A stretch of 31,090 nucleotides of DNA, from assembly GCA_040880365.1 (NCBI GenBank), contig JBBDIO010000145.1:1-31090 (forward strand), read 5' to 3'. Under the pieces are notes generated by a model, which was not told where the DNA came from, ran no database searches, and saw nothing but the letters and a program-made list of their open reading frames with translations. Positions 14,681 to 23,481 of the stretch are shown one piece after another (position 1 is the first letter of the stretch; each line of letters begins with the position of its first letter). The position numbers and the translations under genes are program-made. This DNA comes from JBBDIO01 sp040880365 (GTDB taxonomy: Bacteria > Chloroflexota > Anaerolineae > Caldilineales > Caldilineaceae).

Positions 14681-16387
14681 ATGGCAAAGCAAGCGGCAAA
14701 GCAAGATCCCGGTAGCAAAGTTATTTATTCCATGTCGCGGGTAGGCAAGACCTATCCGCCCAACAATCAGGTATTGCGCGATATCAGTCTGTCCTATTTT
14801 TATGGGGCCAAAATCGGTGTTTTGGGGCTGAACGGCGCGGGCAAGAGTACGCTGCTGCGCATTATGGCGGGCATAGAAACGGATTACCAGGGCGAAACCA
14901 TGTTGATGGATGGCTACAAGGTGGGCTATTTGTCTCAGGAGCCGCTGCTGGATGATTCGCGCACGGTGCGCCAGGTGGTCGAAGAGGGCGTGCAGGAAGT
15001 GGTCGATACGCTGGCCGAATTCGACGAGATCAACATGAAGTTTGGCGAAGAGATGACGCCCGACGAGATGGACGCGCTCATGGCGCGCCAGGCCGAAGTG
15101 CAGGATCAACTGGATGCGCTCAACGCCTGGGATCTGGACAGCCGTCTGGAACAGGCGATGGATGCCCTGCGCTGTCCGCCGGGCGATGCGGCGGTAGCAG
15201 TGCTTTCGGGCGGTGAGCGGCGGCGCGTGGCCCTCTGCCGGCTCTTGCTGCAAGCGCCCGATATTCTGTTGCTGGATGAGCCGACCAACCATCTGGATGC
15301 CGAGTCGGTCGCCTGGCTGGAGCAGCATTTGCAGGACTATGCAGGCACGGTCATCGCCGTGACCCATGATCGCTACTTCCTGGACAACGTGGCCGGCTGG
15401 ATTCTGGAACTGGACCGGGGACACGGGATTCCCTGGCGCGGCAACTATTCTTCGTGGCTGGAACAGAAGCAACAACGGCTGGCGCTGGAAGAAAAGTCGG
15501 AATCGCAGCGGCAAAAGACGCTGGCCCGCGAGCTGGAATGGCTGCGCATGTCGCCCAAGGCCCAGGCGACCAAGCGCAAGGCCCGCATCAACGCCTATAA
15601 CGATCTGCTTTCGCAGGAGATGGAAAAGGCGCGCGAGGAGCGGGAAATTTACATCGCGCCGGGGCCGCGGCTGGGAGATGTGGTCATCAATGCCCAGGGC
15701 GTGACCAAGGCGTTTGGCGATATTCTGCTCTATGAAGGGATGGACTTTGCCATGCCGCCCGGCGCGATTGTGGGCATCATTGGCCCCAACGGCGCGGGCA
15801 AGAGCACGCTTTTCCGCATGATTACAGGCCAGGAGCAGCCCGACGCGGGCACTGTAACGGTAGGCGATACGGTGAAGCTGGCCTATGTGGATCAATCGCG
15901 CGATTCGCTGGATAACAGCAAGACCGTCTGGGAGGAGATTACCGGCGGCAGCGAACAGATTCGCATTGGCGAGCGGCTGGTGAATTCGCGCGGGTATGTG
16001 GCGCGTTTCAACTTTTCGGGCAGCGATCAACAGAAAAAAGTGGGTTCCCTTTCGGGCGGCGAGCGCAACCGTGTGCATCTGGCGAAGATGTTGCGTTCGG
16101 GCGCCAATGTCATCCTGTTGGATGAGCCGAGCAACGACCTGGATGTGAACACGCTGCGCGCCCTGGAAGACAGCCTGGAAAGTTTCGCCGGTTCCGTGCT
16201 GGTGATCTCCCATGATCGCTGGTTTCTGGATCGCATCGCGACTCATATTCTGGCGTTTGAAGGGGATAGCGAGGTCTATTGGTTCCCCGGCAACTACAGC
16301 GAATATGAAGAAGATCGGCAACGCCGTCTGGGGCCTGCGGCAGACCGTCCGCATCGCATTACCTATCGGAAATTGCGCCGCGCCTAG
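14681..16387 (+). CDS. ettA: Energy-dependent translational throttle protein EttA (ABC-F)
   Basis: The 568-residue soluble protein has two ABC ATPase domains and no membrane spans. The first domain has Walker A GLNGAGKST (49-57), signature LSGGE (175-179) and Walker B ILLLDEPTNHLD; the second has GPNGAGKST, LSGGE (457-461) and VILLDEPSNDLD. The N-terminal start (IYSMSRVGKTYPPNNQVLRDISLSYFYGAKIGVLGLNGAGKS), the arm region and the basic interdomain linker (REIYIAPGPRLGDVVINAQGV) match EttA closely, as does the length. EttA binds the ribosomal E site and gates entry into the first elongation cycle according to the ATP/ADP ratio. It is transcribed divergently from the zinc-module permease and ends convergent to the GH130-like gene. 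Confidence 0.95.
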   Translation: MAKQAAKQDPGSKVIYSMSRVGKTYPPNNQVLRDISLSYFYGAKIGVLGLNGAGKSTLLRIMAGIETDYQGETMLMDGYKVGYLSQEPLLDDSRTVRQVVEEGVQEVVDTLAEFDEINMKFGEEMTPDEMDALMARQAEVQDQLDALNAWDLDSRLEQAMDALRCPPGDAAVAVLSGGERRRVALCRLLLQAPDILLLDEPTNHLDAESVAWLEQHLQDYAGTVIAVTHDRYFLDNVAGWILELDRGHGIPWRGNYSSWLEQKQQRLALEEKSESQRQKTLARELEWLRMSPKAQATKRKARINAYNDLLSQEMEKAREEREIYIAPGPRLGDVVINAQGVTKAFGDILLYEGMDFAMPPGAIVGIIGPNGAGKSTLFRMITGQEQPDAGTVTVGDTVKLAYVDQSRDSLDNSKTVWEEITGGSEQIRIGERLVNSRGYVARFNFSGSDQQKKVGSLSGGERNRVHLAKMLRSGANVILLDEPSNDLDVNTLRALEDSLESFAGSVLVISHDRWFLDRIATHILAFEGDSEVYWFPGNYSEYEEDRQRRLGPAADRPHRITYRKLRRA

Positions 16388-16392
16388 CCACG

Positions 16393-16461
16393 GGATGAAG
16401 GATGAAGGTTGAAGGTTGGCGGCGTTGTTGATTTTGCGACGCGATTTTTCATCCTTCAACC
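16393..16461. terminator. Possible bidirectional terminator with 7-bp repeats after ettA
   Basis: After the ettA stop, four 7-base units (GGATGAA, GGATGAA, GGTTGAA, GGTTGGC) run from 16393 to 16420. GGTTGAAGG (16407-16415) is complementary to CCTTCAACC (16453-16461), which lies at the end of the convergent gene, giving a 9-bp stem with a long loop. TTTTTC at 16445-16450 is a short T-run on the plus strand just before the right arm. Confidence 0.4.
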
Positions 16462-17558
16462 GACACTTTTGGCACGGTGCCCAGGTCGAGAATGTGCAGC
16501 GCGCAACGCTCATCGTGTACGCCATAGGCGATGAGGATGCGGCGGTCATCCCAGGGCAGCGCGCCGCAGGGATAGACGACGCGTTCCGCCAGGCGGTTGA
16601 CGGGCGGTTGGCGCTGGGGCGCTGCGGTTTCGGGCCAAAGAATGGGCTGGGGGCTGATCCAGCGGGGCCGGAAGGGTGGCTGCGCATCGAAGGCATAGAT
16701 GCCGCCATAGTAGCGGCGTTTGTCCATGAGCAAGGGATAGAGCCGCCGCAGGATGGCTTTGGGATAGCGGGGCAGACCGTCGGCCCACGCATAGGGCCAA
16801 TTGCGCGCCCAGCGGTGCAGCGGGCGCAATTGGCGGGGCGAGTGAAAGACGGCAAGATATGTATCGTTGTGGCGCACGGGCGACGCGCCGCCACAGAGCG
16901 GACCAAATCGCGCCGCATACTCGCCCGCATCCCACGTCGTCGTTGATTCCACCTCACAAACAATTGGCCCTGTTCCCTGGAGATCCACGCGCAGAATGGT
17001 ATGGGGCTGGATGCGATAGACCGCCCAGGCTGCGCCCGCCTGTTCAAAAAACATCCAGTTCTTTTCTATTTCCTGACGCGGGGCGTCCATCACAATCGGG
17101 CGTGCCGGCGCTTTGGCGCGGAGTGTGTCGGTGTCCACTTCCACCATGTGCAACTGGTTGGGGCGTGTGACATAGGAGTTGTTGTAGTGGAGAAACAGGC
17201 GCGCGCCCAGTTGAAAAAACCGCGGATCGTAGTGACGCTCGCCCCCGGCGCAGATGGACTGGGAAAAATGCTGTACCGATTCGGGCCGGATGCGCAGATT
17301 GGTATCCAGTTCACAGATTCCGATCTGCCGTTGCAGATGCGGATAGCGTCCCCAATCCATGCGATAGGCCATCAACAGACGTGCGCCTACGCGCGCCAGG
17401 GTGGGATTGTAGATGTGGAAATCCTGGGGCGCGTGGTTTTGCAACAGGGTGGGCGGAATCAGCGCATGGCTGTCCAATACGATGGGCGCGGCTCCGGGTG
17501 GATTTGCGGACAATAGGCCAGAAGGCGGTGTGGCAGTAGGCTGTGGGCTGCTGGGCAA
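16449..17558 (-). CDS. GH130-like five-bladed beta-propeller glycosidase/phosphorylase
   Basis: The 369-residue protein shows repeating propeller strands with features of the GH130 mannoside phosphorylase clan: IYNPTLARVGARLLMAYR (49-66), HYDPRFFQLGARLFLHYNNS (109-128), EKNWMFF (165-171), SPVRHNDTYLAVFHS and the C-terminal VVYPCGAL-x-x-DDRRILIAYGVHDERCALHIL. In GH130 enzymes E/DKNW and the Y-x-x-G-A-x-x-x-D-x-R motifs line the active site for phosphorolysis or hydrolysis of beta-mannosides. The match is by motif and order, and the catalytic Asp of the family is not confidently placed, so substrate and reaction are open. The first 25 residues are Pro/Ser-rich and non-conserved. No sugar transporter or other glycoside gene is nearby. 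Confidence 0.65.
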   Translation of the reverse strand: MPSSPQPTATPPSGLLSANPPGAAPIVLDSHALIPPTLLQNHAPQDFHIYNPTLARVGARLLMAYRMDWGRYPHLQRQIGICELDTNLRIRPESVQHFSQSICAGGERHYDPRFFQLGARLFLHYNNSYVTRPNQLHMVEVDTDTLRAKAPARPIVMDAPRQEIEKNWMFFEQAGAAWAVYRIQPHTILRVDLQGTGPIVCEVESTTTWDAGEYAARFGPLCGGASPVRHNDTYLAVFHSPRQLRPLHRWARNWPYAWADGLPRYPKAILRRLYPLLMDKRRYYGGIYAFDAQPPFRPRWISPQPILWPETAAPQRQPPVNRLAERVVYPCGALPWDDRRILIAYGVHDERCALHILDLGTVPKVSVEG

Positions 17559-17716
17559 GGCGGTTTAGTCCTGATGCGCGTGTGAGTATCGTTGCAGACA
17601 GTGATTGCGGACGGTTGTCGCAAACAATTATAGAACATTCGCTTTCTCGCTTTGGCAGATGCCGCGTGGATCACCGGGCAGATTATTCGCGCGCGGCGGC
17701 TTCTGACACGCGTACA

Positions 17717-17760
17717 GGTACTGGATCAGTGAGGACGTCGTGCCCCACTGATCCAGTACC
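17717..17760 (-). terminator. Perfect 15-bp stem-loop downstream of beta-helix gene
   Basis: GGTACTGGATCAGTG (17717-17731) and CACTGATCCAGTACC (17746-17760) are exact reverse complements with a 14-base loop. It begins 26 bases after the stop of the secreted beta-helix gene (minus strand), so it is probably its transcription terminator or 3'-end stabiliser. There is no U-tract on the minus strand after the stem. Confidence 0.8.
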
Positions 17761-17786
17761 CGGTATCCAAACAGCTTGCCGTGCGC

Positions 17787-19229
17787 CTATTCCTCCGCTT
17801 CGTTCGCGGGACCGACCATGAGGATGGGCGCGAATTTTTTGCCCGCGTCGAACTCGAATGCGCCGATGTCGCAGACGACGCTCAGGCGAAACACGCCGCG
17901 CTGGTCGCGCTGGTTGATGGGCGGCGCGAGACAGGTTGCCGCGTTGGCCTTGCCAATCGCCGGGCTGGAGGGGAGCAGCGCGTGCGTCCACGTCGGCCCG
18001 CCATTATCCGCCAACGGGCCAATGTTGGGATTCGTATTGACCAGATCGCCGGTCGCGTTGAAGGCACACGAATTGTCGCTTTGCAGATTGTGCCCGCGCG
18101 AGGCAATTGTGAACGGGGGGTTGCTGTAACAGCCTTCGGTTCCGGCCTGCGGCGCACTGTTGAAGGCGAGAATCGTGTTTTCCACCGTGATTTGCGCAGT
18201 CCCCGAAATCCCCTGGAGATTGCTGAGCGCGCCTCCGGCCTGCGAAGCTGTATTGCTTATCAGGGAGCTATTGATGATCTCCACTTGCGCGGCAGGCAGC
18301 GGCTCCAGACCCAGCCCCGCATTGGCAATCGCGCCCCCGAAACCGGTATCGGTATCTTCGGGCGTGCCCGCCGCCTGATTGTGACTCAGCGTGGAATTGG
18401 CGACGCGTAGCGTTCCATCGGCATGATAGATGCCGCCGCCATTGCCCTCGGCCCGATTCGCATAGAGCGCGCTTTGGGTTAGGTGGGTGACGCCGTGCGC
18501 GGCCAGTGCGCCCCCATTCTGGATGGCCTGGTTATCGCGCAGGGTGGTGCGGTCAATTGTCAGCGTGGAGCCGGGTGCGGCGTAGATGGCACCGCCGTTG
18601 GCCGCGTTGTTGTGGTGGAGTGTGCTATCGTGGATGTGCAACGTACCCACATTGTAAATCGCGCCGCCATCGGCAAAGAGTACCACTGTGCCGCCAATGG
18701 TGGGATCGCTTTGGGTGAGCGTCACATTTTGCAGGGTGAGCGTGCCCGAAATATTGATGTAGAGAAAGCGCATGGGGTCGGCCGCGGGTGTGGCGCGGGT
18801 CAGGGTGGCGCCATTGCCTGCCAGCGTAATCTCGGATGTAATGACAGGCAACGCATTGTTGCCCAGCGTGTTGTTGTGGGGCGTGGTAAAGCTATACACT
18901 TCGCCCGCTGCCAGCCGGATTGTTGTATCGGAGATGCCGCCGGGCGCGCAGTCTGTGTGGAGCGCCGCGCCGGTGTTGGCATTTTCCACCGCCTCGGCCA
19001 GCGAACACGCGCCGTCAGTGTTGATTTCGGGGGCAGTGGTGGTCACATCGATTTCGCCGGACTGGGCTGCGGCGGGTTGCGCCTGCCATACGCCCCCCAC
19101 GATCAGCATTGCCAGCGCGATGCCCAGGCCGGCGAGACGTCGTGCCGGCCTATATCTCTGCTGCATCATCGCGATTTCTGGTCTGTGCCAGTCGCGGCAC
19201 AGCGCCACATTCTGGTTTAGGAATTGCAT
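17787..19229 (-). CDS. Secreted CSLREA-type right-handed beta-helix protein
   Basis: The product has 480 residues. A signal peptide is evident (basic region RYRPARR, hydrophobic 33-48, cleavage near PAAAQS at 52-57). It is followed by the CSLREA element (INTDGACSLAEAVENAN, here CSLAEA at 75-80) and then beta-helix rungs rich in N/G (TLHIHDSTLHHNNAANGGAIYAAPGSTLTIDRTTLRDNQAIQNGGALAA and similar). The last rungs show the family's usual NxGPLADNGGPTWTHALLPSSPAIG and CDIGAFEFD ending. Proteins of this class are surface or secreted adhesin-like passengers; ligand unknown. The start at 19229 was chosen because GGAGG lies six bases upstream; an ATG two codons earlier lies inside that spacing. No C-terminal sorting anchor is seen: the sequence ends ANEAEE. 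Confidence 0.85.
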   Translation of the reverse strand: MQFLNQNVALCRDWHRPEIAMMQQRYRPARRLAGLGIALAMLIVGGVWQAQPAAAQSGEIDVTTTAPEINTDGACSLAEAVENANTGAALHTDCAPGGISDTTIRLAAGEVYSFTTPHNNTLGNNALPVITSEITLAGNGATLTRATPAADPMRFLYINISGTLTLQNVTLTQSDPTIGGTVVLFADGGAIYNVGTLHIHDSTLHHNNAANGGAIYAAPGSTLTIDRTTLRDNQAIQNGGALAAHGVTHLTQSALYANRAEGNGGGIYHADGTLRVANSTLSHNQAAGTPEDTDTGFGGAIANAGLGLEPLPAAQVEIINSSLISNTASQAGGALSNLQGISGTAQITVENTILAFNSAPQAGTEGCYSNPPFTIASRGHNLQSDNSCAFNATGDLVNTNPNIGPLADNGGPTWTHALLPSSPAIGKANAATCLAPPINQRDQRGVFRLSVVCDIGAFEFDAGKKFAPILMVGPANEAEE

Positions 19230-19595
19230 ACTCAACCTCCGTTTGTGAAAGGATTTCTACGCTTTGTACGGGTAGATAAATTCCTGTCCGACGCGCCGGT
19301 GACGGGCGGGAGGATCGCCCGCTGCCGTGCCTTCTGGGCGGGTGGCGGCGAACAGATGCCGAACACAGGCACAGATACAAGCACAGGCAGGGCATGGAAA
19401 TATACACGGACCGCGGGGGCATAGGGTGGGCGCGATGGAGAGCTGCAATGGAAGACCGCAATGGAGTGTTGTAGATAAAACGCTGTACAGGGCGAATTGG
19501 GTACGCGTCGCAGGCGAAGCGGGAAATCGGCGGGGAGCCTGCGGAAATAGAGGACGGAAATTTCCAAGAACGGGGGCGGTAGCTGTGCCTCTTGC
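19230..19595. other. Non-coding spacer between avtA and beta-helix gene
   Basis: This 366-base stretch holds no supported gene. It contains the ribosome binding site of the beta-helix gene (19236-19240), a small hairpin CGGGCG/CGCCCG (19303-19321, 7-base loop) that would lie in that gene's leader, and short direct repeats such as ACAGGCACAGAT/ACAAGCACAGGC (19365-19388) and GCAATGGA twice (19444 and 19457). The promoter of the beta-helix gene is expected here but no clear -35/-10 pair is seen. Confidence 0.55.
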
Positions 19596-20921
19596 TTACG
19601 CGGCTTCTGCCCAGGCGCGGCGCACTTCTTGGCCAATGATCTGGATGCCCGCGGCGACGGTGGCTTCGGGACCGGCATAGCTGATGCGCAGGCATTCGTG
19701 GCGGTGTTGCCATTCCTGTTGCAAACCGGGGAAGAAATATTGGCCCGGCAAAACCAATACATTGCGGGCACGCAGGCGTTGATAGAGCGCCAGGCTGTTG
19801 ATGGGCAGGTCGGGAAACCACAGCCACAGGAAAAATGCGCCTTCGGGCTTGTGGATGTGATAGGCCACTTGGCTGGCCCCGTCTGGCGCATCCTGCATGG
19901 CGGCGTGGACCGCGGCCACAGCGTGTTGGGCTTTGGCTGCGTAGTGGGGGCGGATGATCTCCTGGCTGATGCGCAGAATTTCGCCGCTTTTGAGCAGGTC
20001 GCGCACCAGCGCCGGACCGAAACTGCTGGGCGCGAGGCTGACGATGGCGTTCATGGCGGTGAGGGCGCGGATGATCGGTTCGGCGGCGATAATCATGCCG
20101 GTGCGCACGCCGGGCAGCCCCAATTTGGAGAGGCTCATACAGTAGATCAGATGCTCCTCCCAGGCGGGCAACTCCTGTTCGGCTTCCTCGGTATAGATGA
20201 TGCCGGGGAAGGGCGCGCCATAGGCGTTGTCGATAATGAGGGGGATGTTGTGCGCCTGGGCCAGATCGCTGAGCCGGGACAGTTCGGCGCGGGTGAGCAC
20301 ATTGCCGGTCGGGTTGGTGGGGCGCGAGACGCAGATTGCCGCAATATCCGGCCCGACGGTCAGCGCGTCGAAATCCACTTTGTACTTGTAGATGTGATCG
20401 GGCAGATATTCGATCTCCGGTGCATAGGAGACAAAATAGTTCCCCGTGAGGCTGGATTCTTCGTAGCCGATATATTCGGGGGTGACAGGCAGCAGAATAC
20501 GCCGCAAGCCGCCCTCTGCCGTACGACCTGCCAGCAGGTTGAACAAAAAGAAGAAGCCGGTCTGGCTGCCGCTGGTGACCAGAATGTTTTGGGGGCCTAT
20601 GTGCCAGCCATAGCGGTCGCGCAGGAGGGCCGCCAGGTCGCGGGCGAAAAACGCCGGTCCAGACGGGTTATCGTAGCTGCCCACCAGCCGCGCAAACAGG
20701 TCTTTGCTGTCGAGAATACGCTGCATCTGTGCGTGAAACAGGGCATCTACCGCGGGAATGCGCGCAGGGTTGCCGCCGCCCAGCAAGCGTGCGCCGGGCT
20801 GGCGCGCGGCTTCGCCCATATCCTGCATGAGGCGCAACACGCCCGATTCTCCGGCGAATTTCTGGCCGAATTCGGAAAATTGAAACGGTGGGGTCGATTG
20901 GGGCATGGATCGTTCACTCAT
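19596..20921 (-). CDS. avtA: Valine-pyruvate aminotransferase (AvtA)
   Basis: The 441-residue PLP-dependent fold type I aminotransferase follows AvtA from its N-terminus: FSEFGQKFAGESGVLRLMQDMGEAARQPGARLLGGGNPARIP. Active-site elements are SGSQTGFFFLFNLLAG (117-132), NPTG (203-206), the PLP-pyridine Asp231 in IIDNAYGAPFPG, and the Schiff-base Lys266 in SLSKLGLPGVRTG. The C-terminus has KPEGAFFLWLWFPDLPI and LRISYAG, with the substrate carboxylate Arg. AvtA moves the amino group between alanine/valine and pyruvate/2-ketoisovalerate. The gene is downstream of a second ABC-F gene on the same strand (51-base gap) with no other branched-chain amino acid genes nearby. Two possible ATGs (20921, 20906) exist; the first is used. 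Confidence 0.92.
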   Translation of the reverse strand: MSERSMPQSTPPFQFSEFGQKFAGESGVLRLMQDMGEAARQPGARLLGGGNPARIPAVDALFHAQMQRILDSKDLFARLVGSYDNPSGPAFFARDLAALLRDRYGWHIGPQNILVTSGSQTGFFFLFNLLAGRTAEGGLRRILLPVTPEYIGYEESSLTGNYFVSYAPEIEYLPDHIYKYKVDFDALTVGPDIAAICVSRPTNPTGNVLTRAELSRLSDLAQAHNIPLIIDNAYGAPFPGIIYTEEAEQELPAWEEHLIYCMSLSKLGLPGVRTGMIIAAEPIIRALTAMNAIVSLAPSSFGPALVRDLLKSGEILRISQEIIRPHYAAKAQHAVAAVHAAMQDAPDGASQVAYHIHKPEGAFFLWLWFPDLPINSLALYQRLRARNVLVLPGQYFFPGLQQEWQHRHECLRISYAGPEATVAAGIQIIGQEVRRAWAEAA

Positions 20922-20972
20922 CTGCTGGTCTGGTAGTGATGGTCTGGGGGAAGCCGGGAACCCTTGCGGGGG

Positions 20973-22997
20973 TCAGGCGGTTTCGGCCAGATCGGCCCAC
21001 GTTTCCATCAGCTTTTCCAGTTGGTTCTGGGCGCGGGTGTAGTCCGTGCTCAGCCGCTGGATCTTGCCCAACTCCTGGGCCTGGCTGGCAGTTTGCAACT
21101 CCTGTTCCAGCCGCACCAGGTCCGCTTCGGTTTTGTGAATTTTGTCTTCCAGATCGGCGATTTCCCGCGCCCGTTTGCGCGCTTCGTTTTTGCTGCGGCG
21201 GTCGGGGTTGCTGGTTGGGCGGGTGGCCGCGCGCTCCTGGCTGGCTTGCTGGCGCTGGCTATCTGCCGTGGCAGCGCGCGCCGCCACAAACTCGCTATAG
21301 GTGCCTGTGAAGGTGTGCAGCGTGTTGTCACGCAGTTCCCAGACCTGGGTTGCCAGCCGGTCAATCAGATAGCGGTCGTGGGAGACCATGAGAATGGTGC
21401 CGTCGAAATTTTCCAACACCTGTTGCAAAATTTCCTGGGCGGGAATATCCAGATGGTTGGTCGGCTCATCCAACAGCAGGAAGTTCGCGCCTTCCAGGGC
21501 GAGAATTGCCAGCGCCAGCCGTCCGCGCTCGCCGCCGCTCAAGAGTTTCACGGGCTTGTAGACATCTTCCCCGCGAAACAGATATTGGGCCAGATAGTTG
21601 CGCGCCGGGCCGTTGAGCATGTGCTTGTGGCTCAGCAGTTCATCCATGACGGTGCGTTCGGGGTCCATGCCTTCGTGGGCCTGGGCAAAATAGCCTACTT
21701 TCAGACTCGCCCCAAAGTTCAGCCTGCCCTGAAGCGGGTCCATCTTCCCCATGAGCGTGCGCAGAAAGGTGGTTTTGCCCGTGCCGTTTGGCCCGATGAG
21801 CGCGGCAACTTCCTGGCGTTCCAGGTGCAGGGGGGCCGTGGAAAAGAGCGGCGCGCCGGGATAGCCGACGACCATCTCGTCGGAGCGCAGCACCAGATTG
21901 CCGCTGCGCATGGCGGTTTTCAGCTTGAGGCCCAATTCCACCGGGCGTTGGATGGGGCTGGTCAGCCCCTTGATGGCTCCTTCCACATCCATGACGCTCC
22001 AGTGGGTACCGGAGATGTCTACATCTTCCATCACCTGACCCCACTGCTTGTTGAGCAGGCTGTGCAACCCGCCTGCCTGCACGACTTTCACCTCGCGGAT
22101 CAGGCGACGCAAACGGCCCTTTGCCATGTTGCTGGTGCTATCGCGCGCAATGTTGCGCTTCACATAGTCCAGCTCTTTGAGAAATTTTTCGCGGATGGTG
22201 TTGAATTCGGCCTCGCGGCGTTCCCAGCGTTCCTGGCGTTGGAGCAGATAGGCGCTGTAGTTGCCGCGATAGGCTTCGACCCCGCCTCGGCTCATTTCCC
22301 AGATGCGGTCGACAACCTTGTCCAGGAAATAGCGGTCGTGGCTCACAATGAGCAGCGCGCCTTCCCAGGTGCGCAACACATTTTCCAGCCATTCGATGGC
22401 TTCCACATCCAGATGATTGGTTGGCTCATCCAGAATCAACAGGTCGGGCTGTTCGAGCAGCAGACGGGCCAGCAGCGCGCGCGTCTTTTGCCCGCCACTG
22501 AGATGGCTCAATGCCAGTTGCCAGTCGTCCTTGCCAAAGCCCAGCCCATCCAGCACCTGGCTGATGCGCGTTTCATATTCATAGCCGCCTGCCAGTTCAA
22601 AGGCTTGTTGTGTGCTGCTGTAGTCTGCCAGGAGTGCGTCGGCTTCGGCGTCAACGGCGGTTGCCATGCGGCTTTCCAGCTCGCGCAGGCGCGCTTCCTG
22701 GGCTTTGATATCGCCAAACACGGTGAGCATTTCGGCGTAGACGCTATTTTCGCGGCCGTGAAAGGCTTCCATCGCCTCCTGGCGCAGATAGCCGATGCGT
22801 GTGCCCTGCGCGGTGTGGATCTGGCCGGTGGTAGGATTTTCCAGCCCTGCCAGAATGCGCAGAAGCGTGGTCTTGCCGATGCCGTTTGGCCCCACCATGC
22901 CGACCTTGCCGCCCTGGGCAATCGACGCGGTGATGCCCTGGAAGACATCGAAATCGCCAAACGAATGGCCGACATTGGAAAGTGAAAGTATGGACAT
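20973..22997 (-). CDS. ABC-F family ATPase with C-terminal coiled coil (Uup/YdiF-like)
   Basis: This soluble protein of 674 residues has two ABC domains: Walker A GPNGIGKTT (36-44) with LSGGQKTRALLARLLLEQPDLLILDEPTNHLD, and GPNGTGKTT with LSGGERGRLALAILALEGANFLLLDEPTNHLD. Between them a long basic helical linker (RQERWERREAEFNTIREKFLKELDYVKRNIARDSTSNMAKGRLRRL) is the P-site tRNA interaction motif region of ABC-F proteins. The tail, from about residue 585, is a charged coiled coil (ARKRAREIADLEDKIHKTEADLVRLEQELQ), as in Uup and YdiF. ABC-F proteins act on stalled or antibiotic-bound ribosomes from the E site. Sequence alone does not separate a housekeeping Uup-like role from ribosome protection. 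Confidence 0.9.
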   Translation of the reverse strand: MSILSLSNVGHSFGDFDVFQGITASIAQGGKVGMVGPNGIGKTTLLRILAGLENPTTGQIHTAQGTRIGYLRQEAMEAFHGRENSVYAEMLTVFGDIKAQEARLRELESRMATAVDAEADALLADYSSTQQAFELAGGYEYETRISQVLDGLGFGKDDWQLALSHLSGGQKTRALLARLLLEQPDLLILDEPTNHLDVEAIEWLENVLRTWEGALLIVSHDRYFLDKVVDRIWEMSRGGVEAYRGNYSAYLLQRQERWERREAEFNTIREKFLKELDYVKRNIARDSTSNMAKGRLRRLIREVKVVQAGGLHSLLNKQWGQVMEDVDISGTHWSVMDVEGAIKGLTSPIQRPVELGLKLKTAMRSGNLVLRSDEMVVGYPGAPLFSTAPLHLERQEVAALIGPNGTGKTTFLRTLMGKMDPLQGRLNFGASLKVGYFAQAHEGMDPERTVMDELLSHKHMLNGPARNYLAQYLFRGEDVYKPVKLLSGGERGRLALAILALEGANFLLLDEPTNHLDIPAQEILQQVLENFDGTILMVSHDRYLIDRLATQVWELRDNTLHTFTGTYSEFVAARAATADSQRQQASQERAATRPTSNPDRRSKNEARKRAREIADLEDKIHKTEADLVRLEQELQTASQAQELGKIQRLSTDYTRAQNQLEKLMETWADLAETA

Positions 22998-23004
22998 AAT
23001 TGAC

Positions 23005-23026
23005 TGCTTACCTGCTGCTTACCTGC
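23005..23026 (-). repeat. 11-bp tandem duplication in the ABC-F leader
   Basis: TGCTTACCTGC occurs twice in succession (23005-23015, 23016-23026), immediately upstream of the ABC-F start codon on the minus strand. On that strand the unit reads GCAGGTAAGCA, providing an AGG near the start. Confidence 0.9.
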
Positions 23027-23243
23027 GTGAACGCGTGCGAATGAGACCGGCACGATGCCGGAACTTTACCGGAAAATGCTCTGAACCGGCGCAGAGTGCC
23101 GACGGAATCGCCGACATGTGCCTGGGTGCGGCTCAAACTTGCCTCGAAACCGCACCCGCGAAATTGTAACGGAGAACGGGCGCGCGTTCAAACCGGCGCG
23201 CCTGTGGACAGAGACAGATTCCCGCAAGGGATGATCGCGCCCA

Positions 23244-23278
23244 GTGAAAGTGCGCGGGTGAAAGTGCCGGGTGAAAGA
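23244..23278 (+). repeat. 13/14-bp tandem repeat
   Basis: GTGAAAGTGCGCGG (23244-23257), GTGAAAGTGCCGG (23258-23270) and a partial GTGAAAGA (23271-23278) follow one another in the divergent spacer. Confidence 0.8.
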
Positions 23279-23391
23279 AACTGCGTGCAGAAAACCCGCA
23301 CCCGCGAGATCCGTGCGCAGTCCGTTGACGCCGGGCGCGACTGCGGCTAAGATGGCGGTTAATGTGCAGGGTATGCGCGGGCGGCGACGAC

Positions 23392-23425
23392 CTTGTAGCC
23401 GTGGGTAACTTGTAGCCGTGGGTAA
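23392..23425 (+). repeat. 17-bp perfect tandem duplication upstream of LysM gene
   Basis: CTTGTAGCCGTGGGTAA is present twice without change (23392-23408, 23409-23425), followed by a third partial copy (CTTGTA). It ends 56 bases before the LysM gene start. Confidence 0.95.
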
Positions 23426-23481
23426 CTTGTATCAGCCACCATAATCAATCAACTTGCGCGGGGCGCATGAAGTGAGGCGCG

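Larger units (their letters stand above)
22998..23481. other. Long divergent intergenic region with three tandem-repeat clusters
   Basis: This 484-base region lies between the ABC-F gene (-) and the LysM protein gene (+). It contains an 11-bp repeat next to the ABC-F start, a 13/14-bp repeat (23244-23278) and a perfect 17-bp repeat (23392-23425). CCGG-containing segments at 23047-23093 could form weak local hairpins. No coding frame with recognisable protein features, tRNA or riboswitch pattern is seen. Both divergent promoters should be here but cannot be placed with confidence. Confidence 0.6.

Noticed and set aside
14495..17047. 850-codon minus-strand frame
   Set aside because: It is antisense to ettA and crosses the GH130-like gene in the wrong frame; no recognisable protein features.
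20964..22985. 673-codon plus-strand frame
   Set aside because: It is antisense to the second ABC-F gene, whose ATPase motifs are unmistakable on the minus strand.
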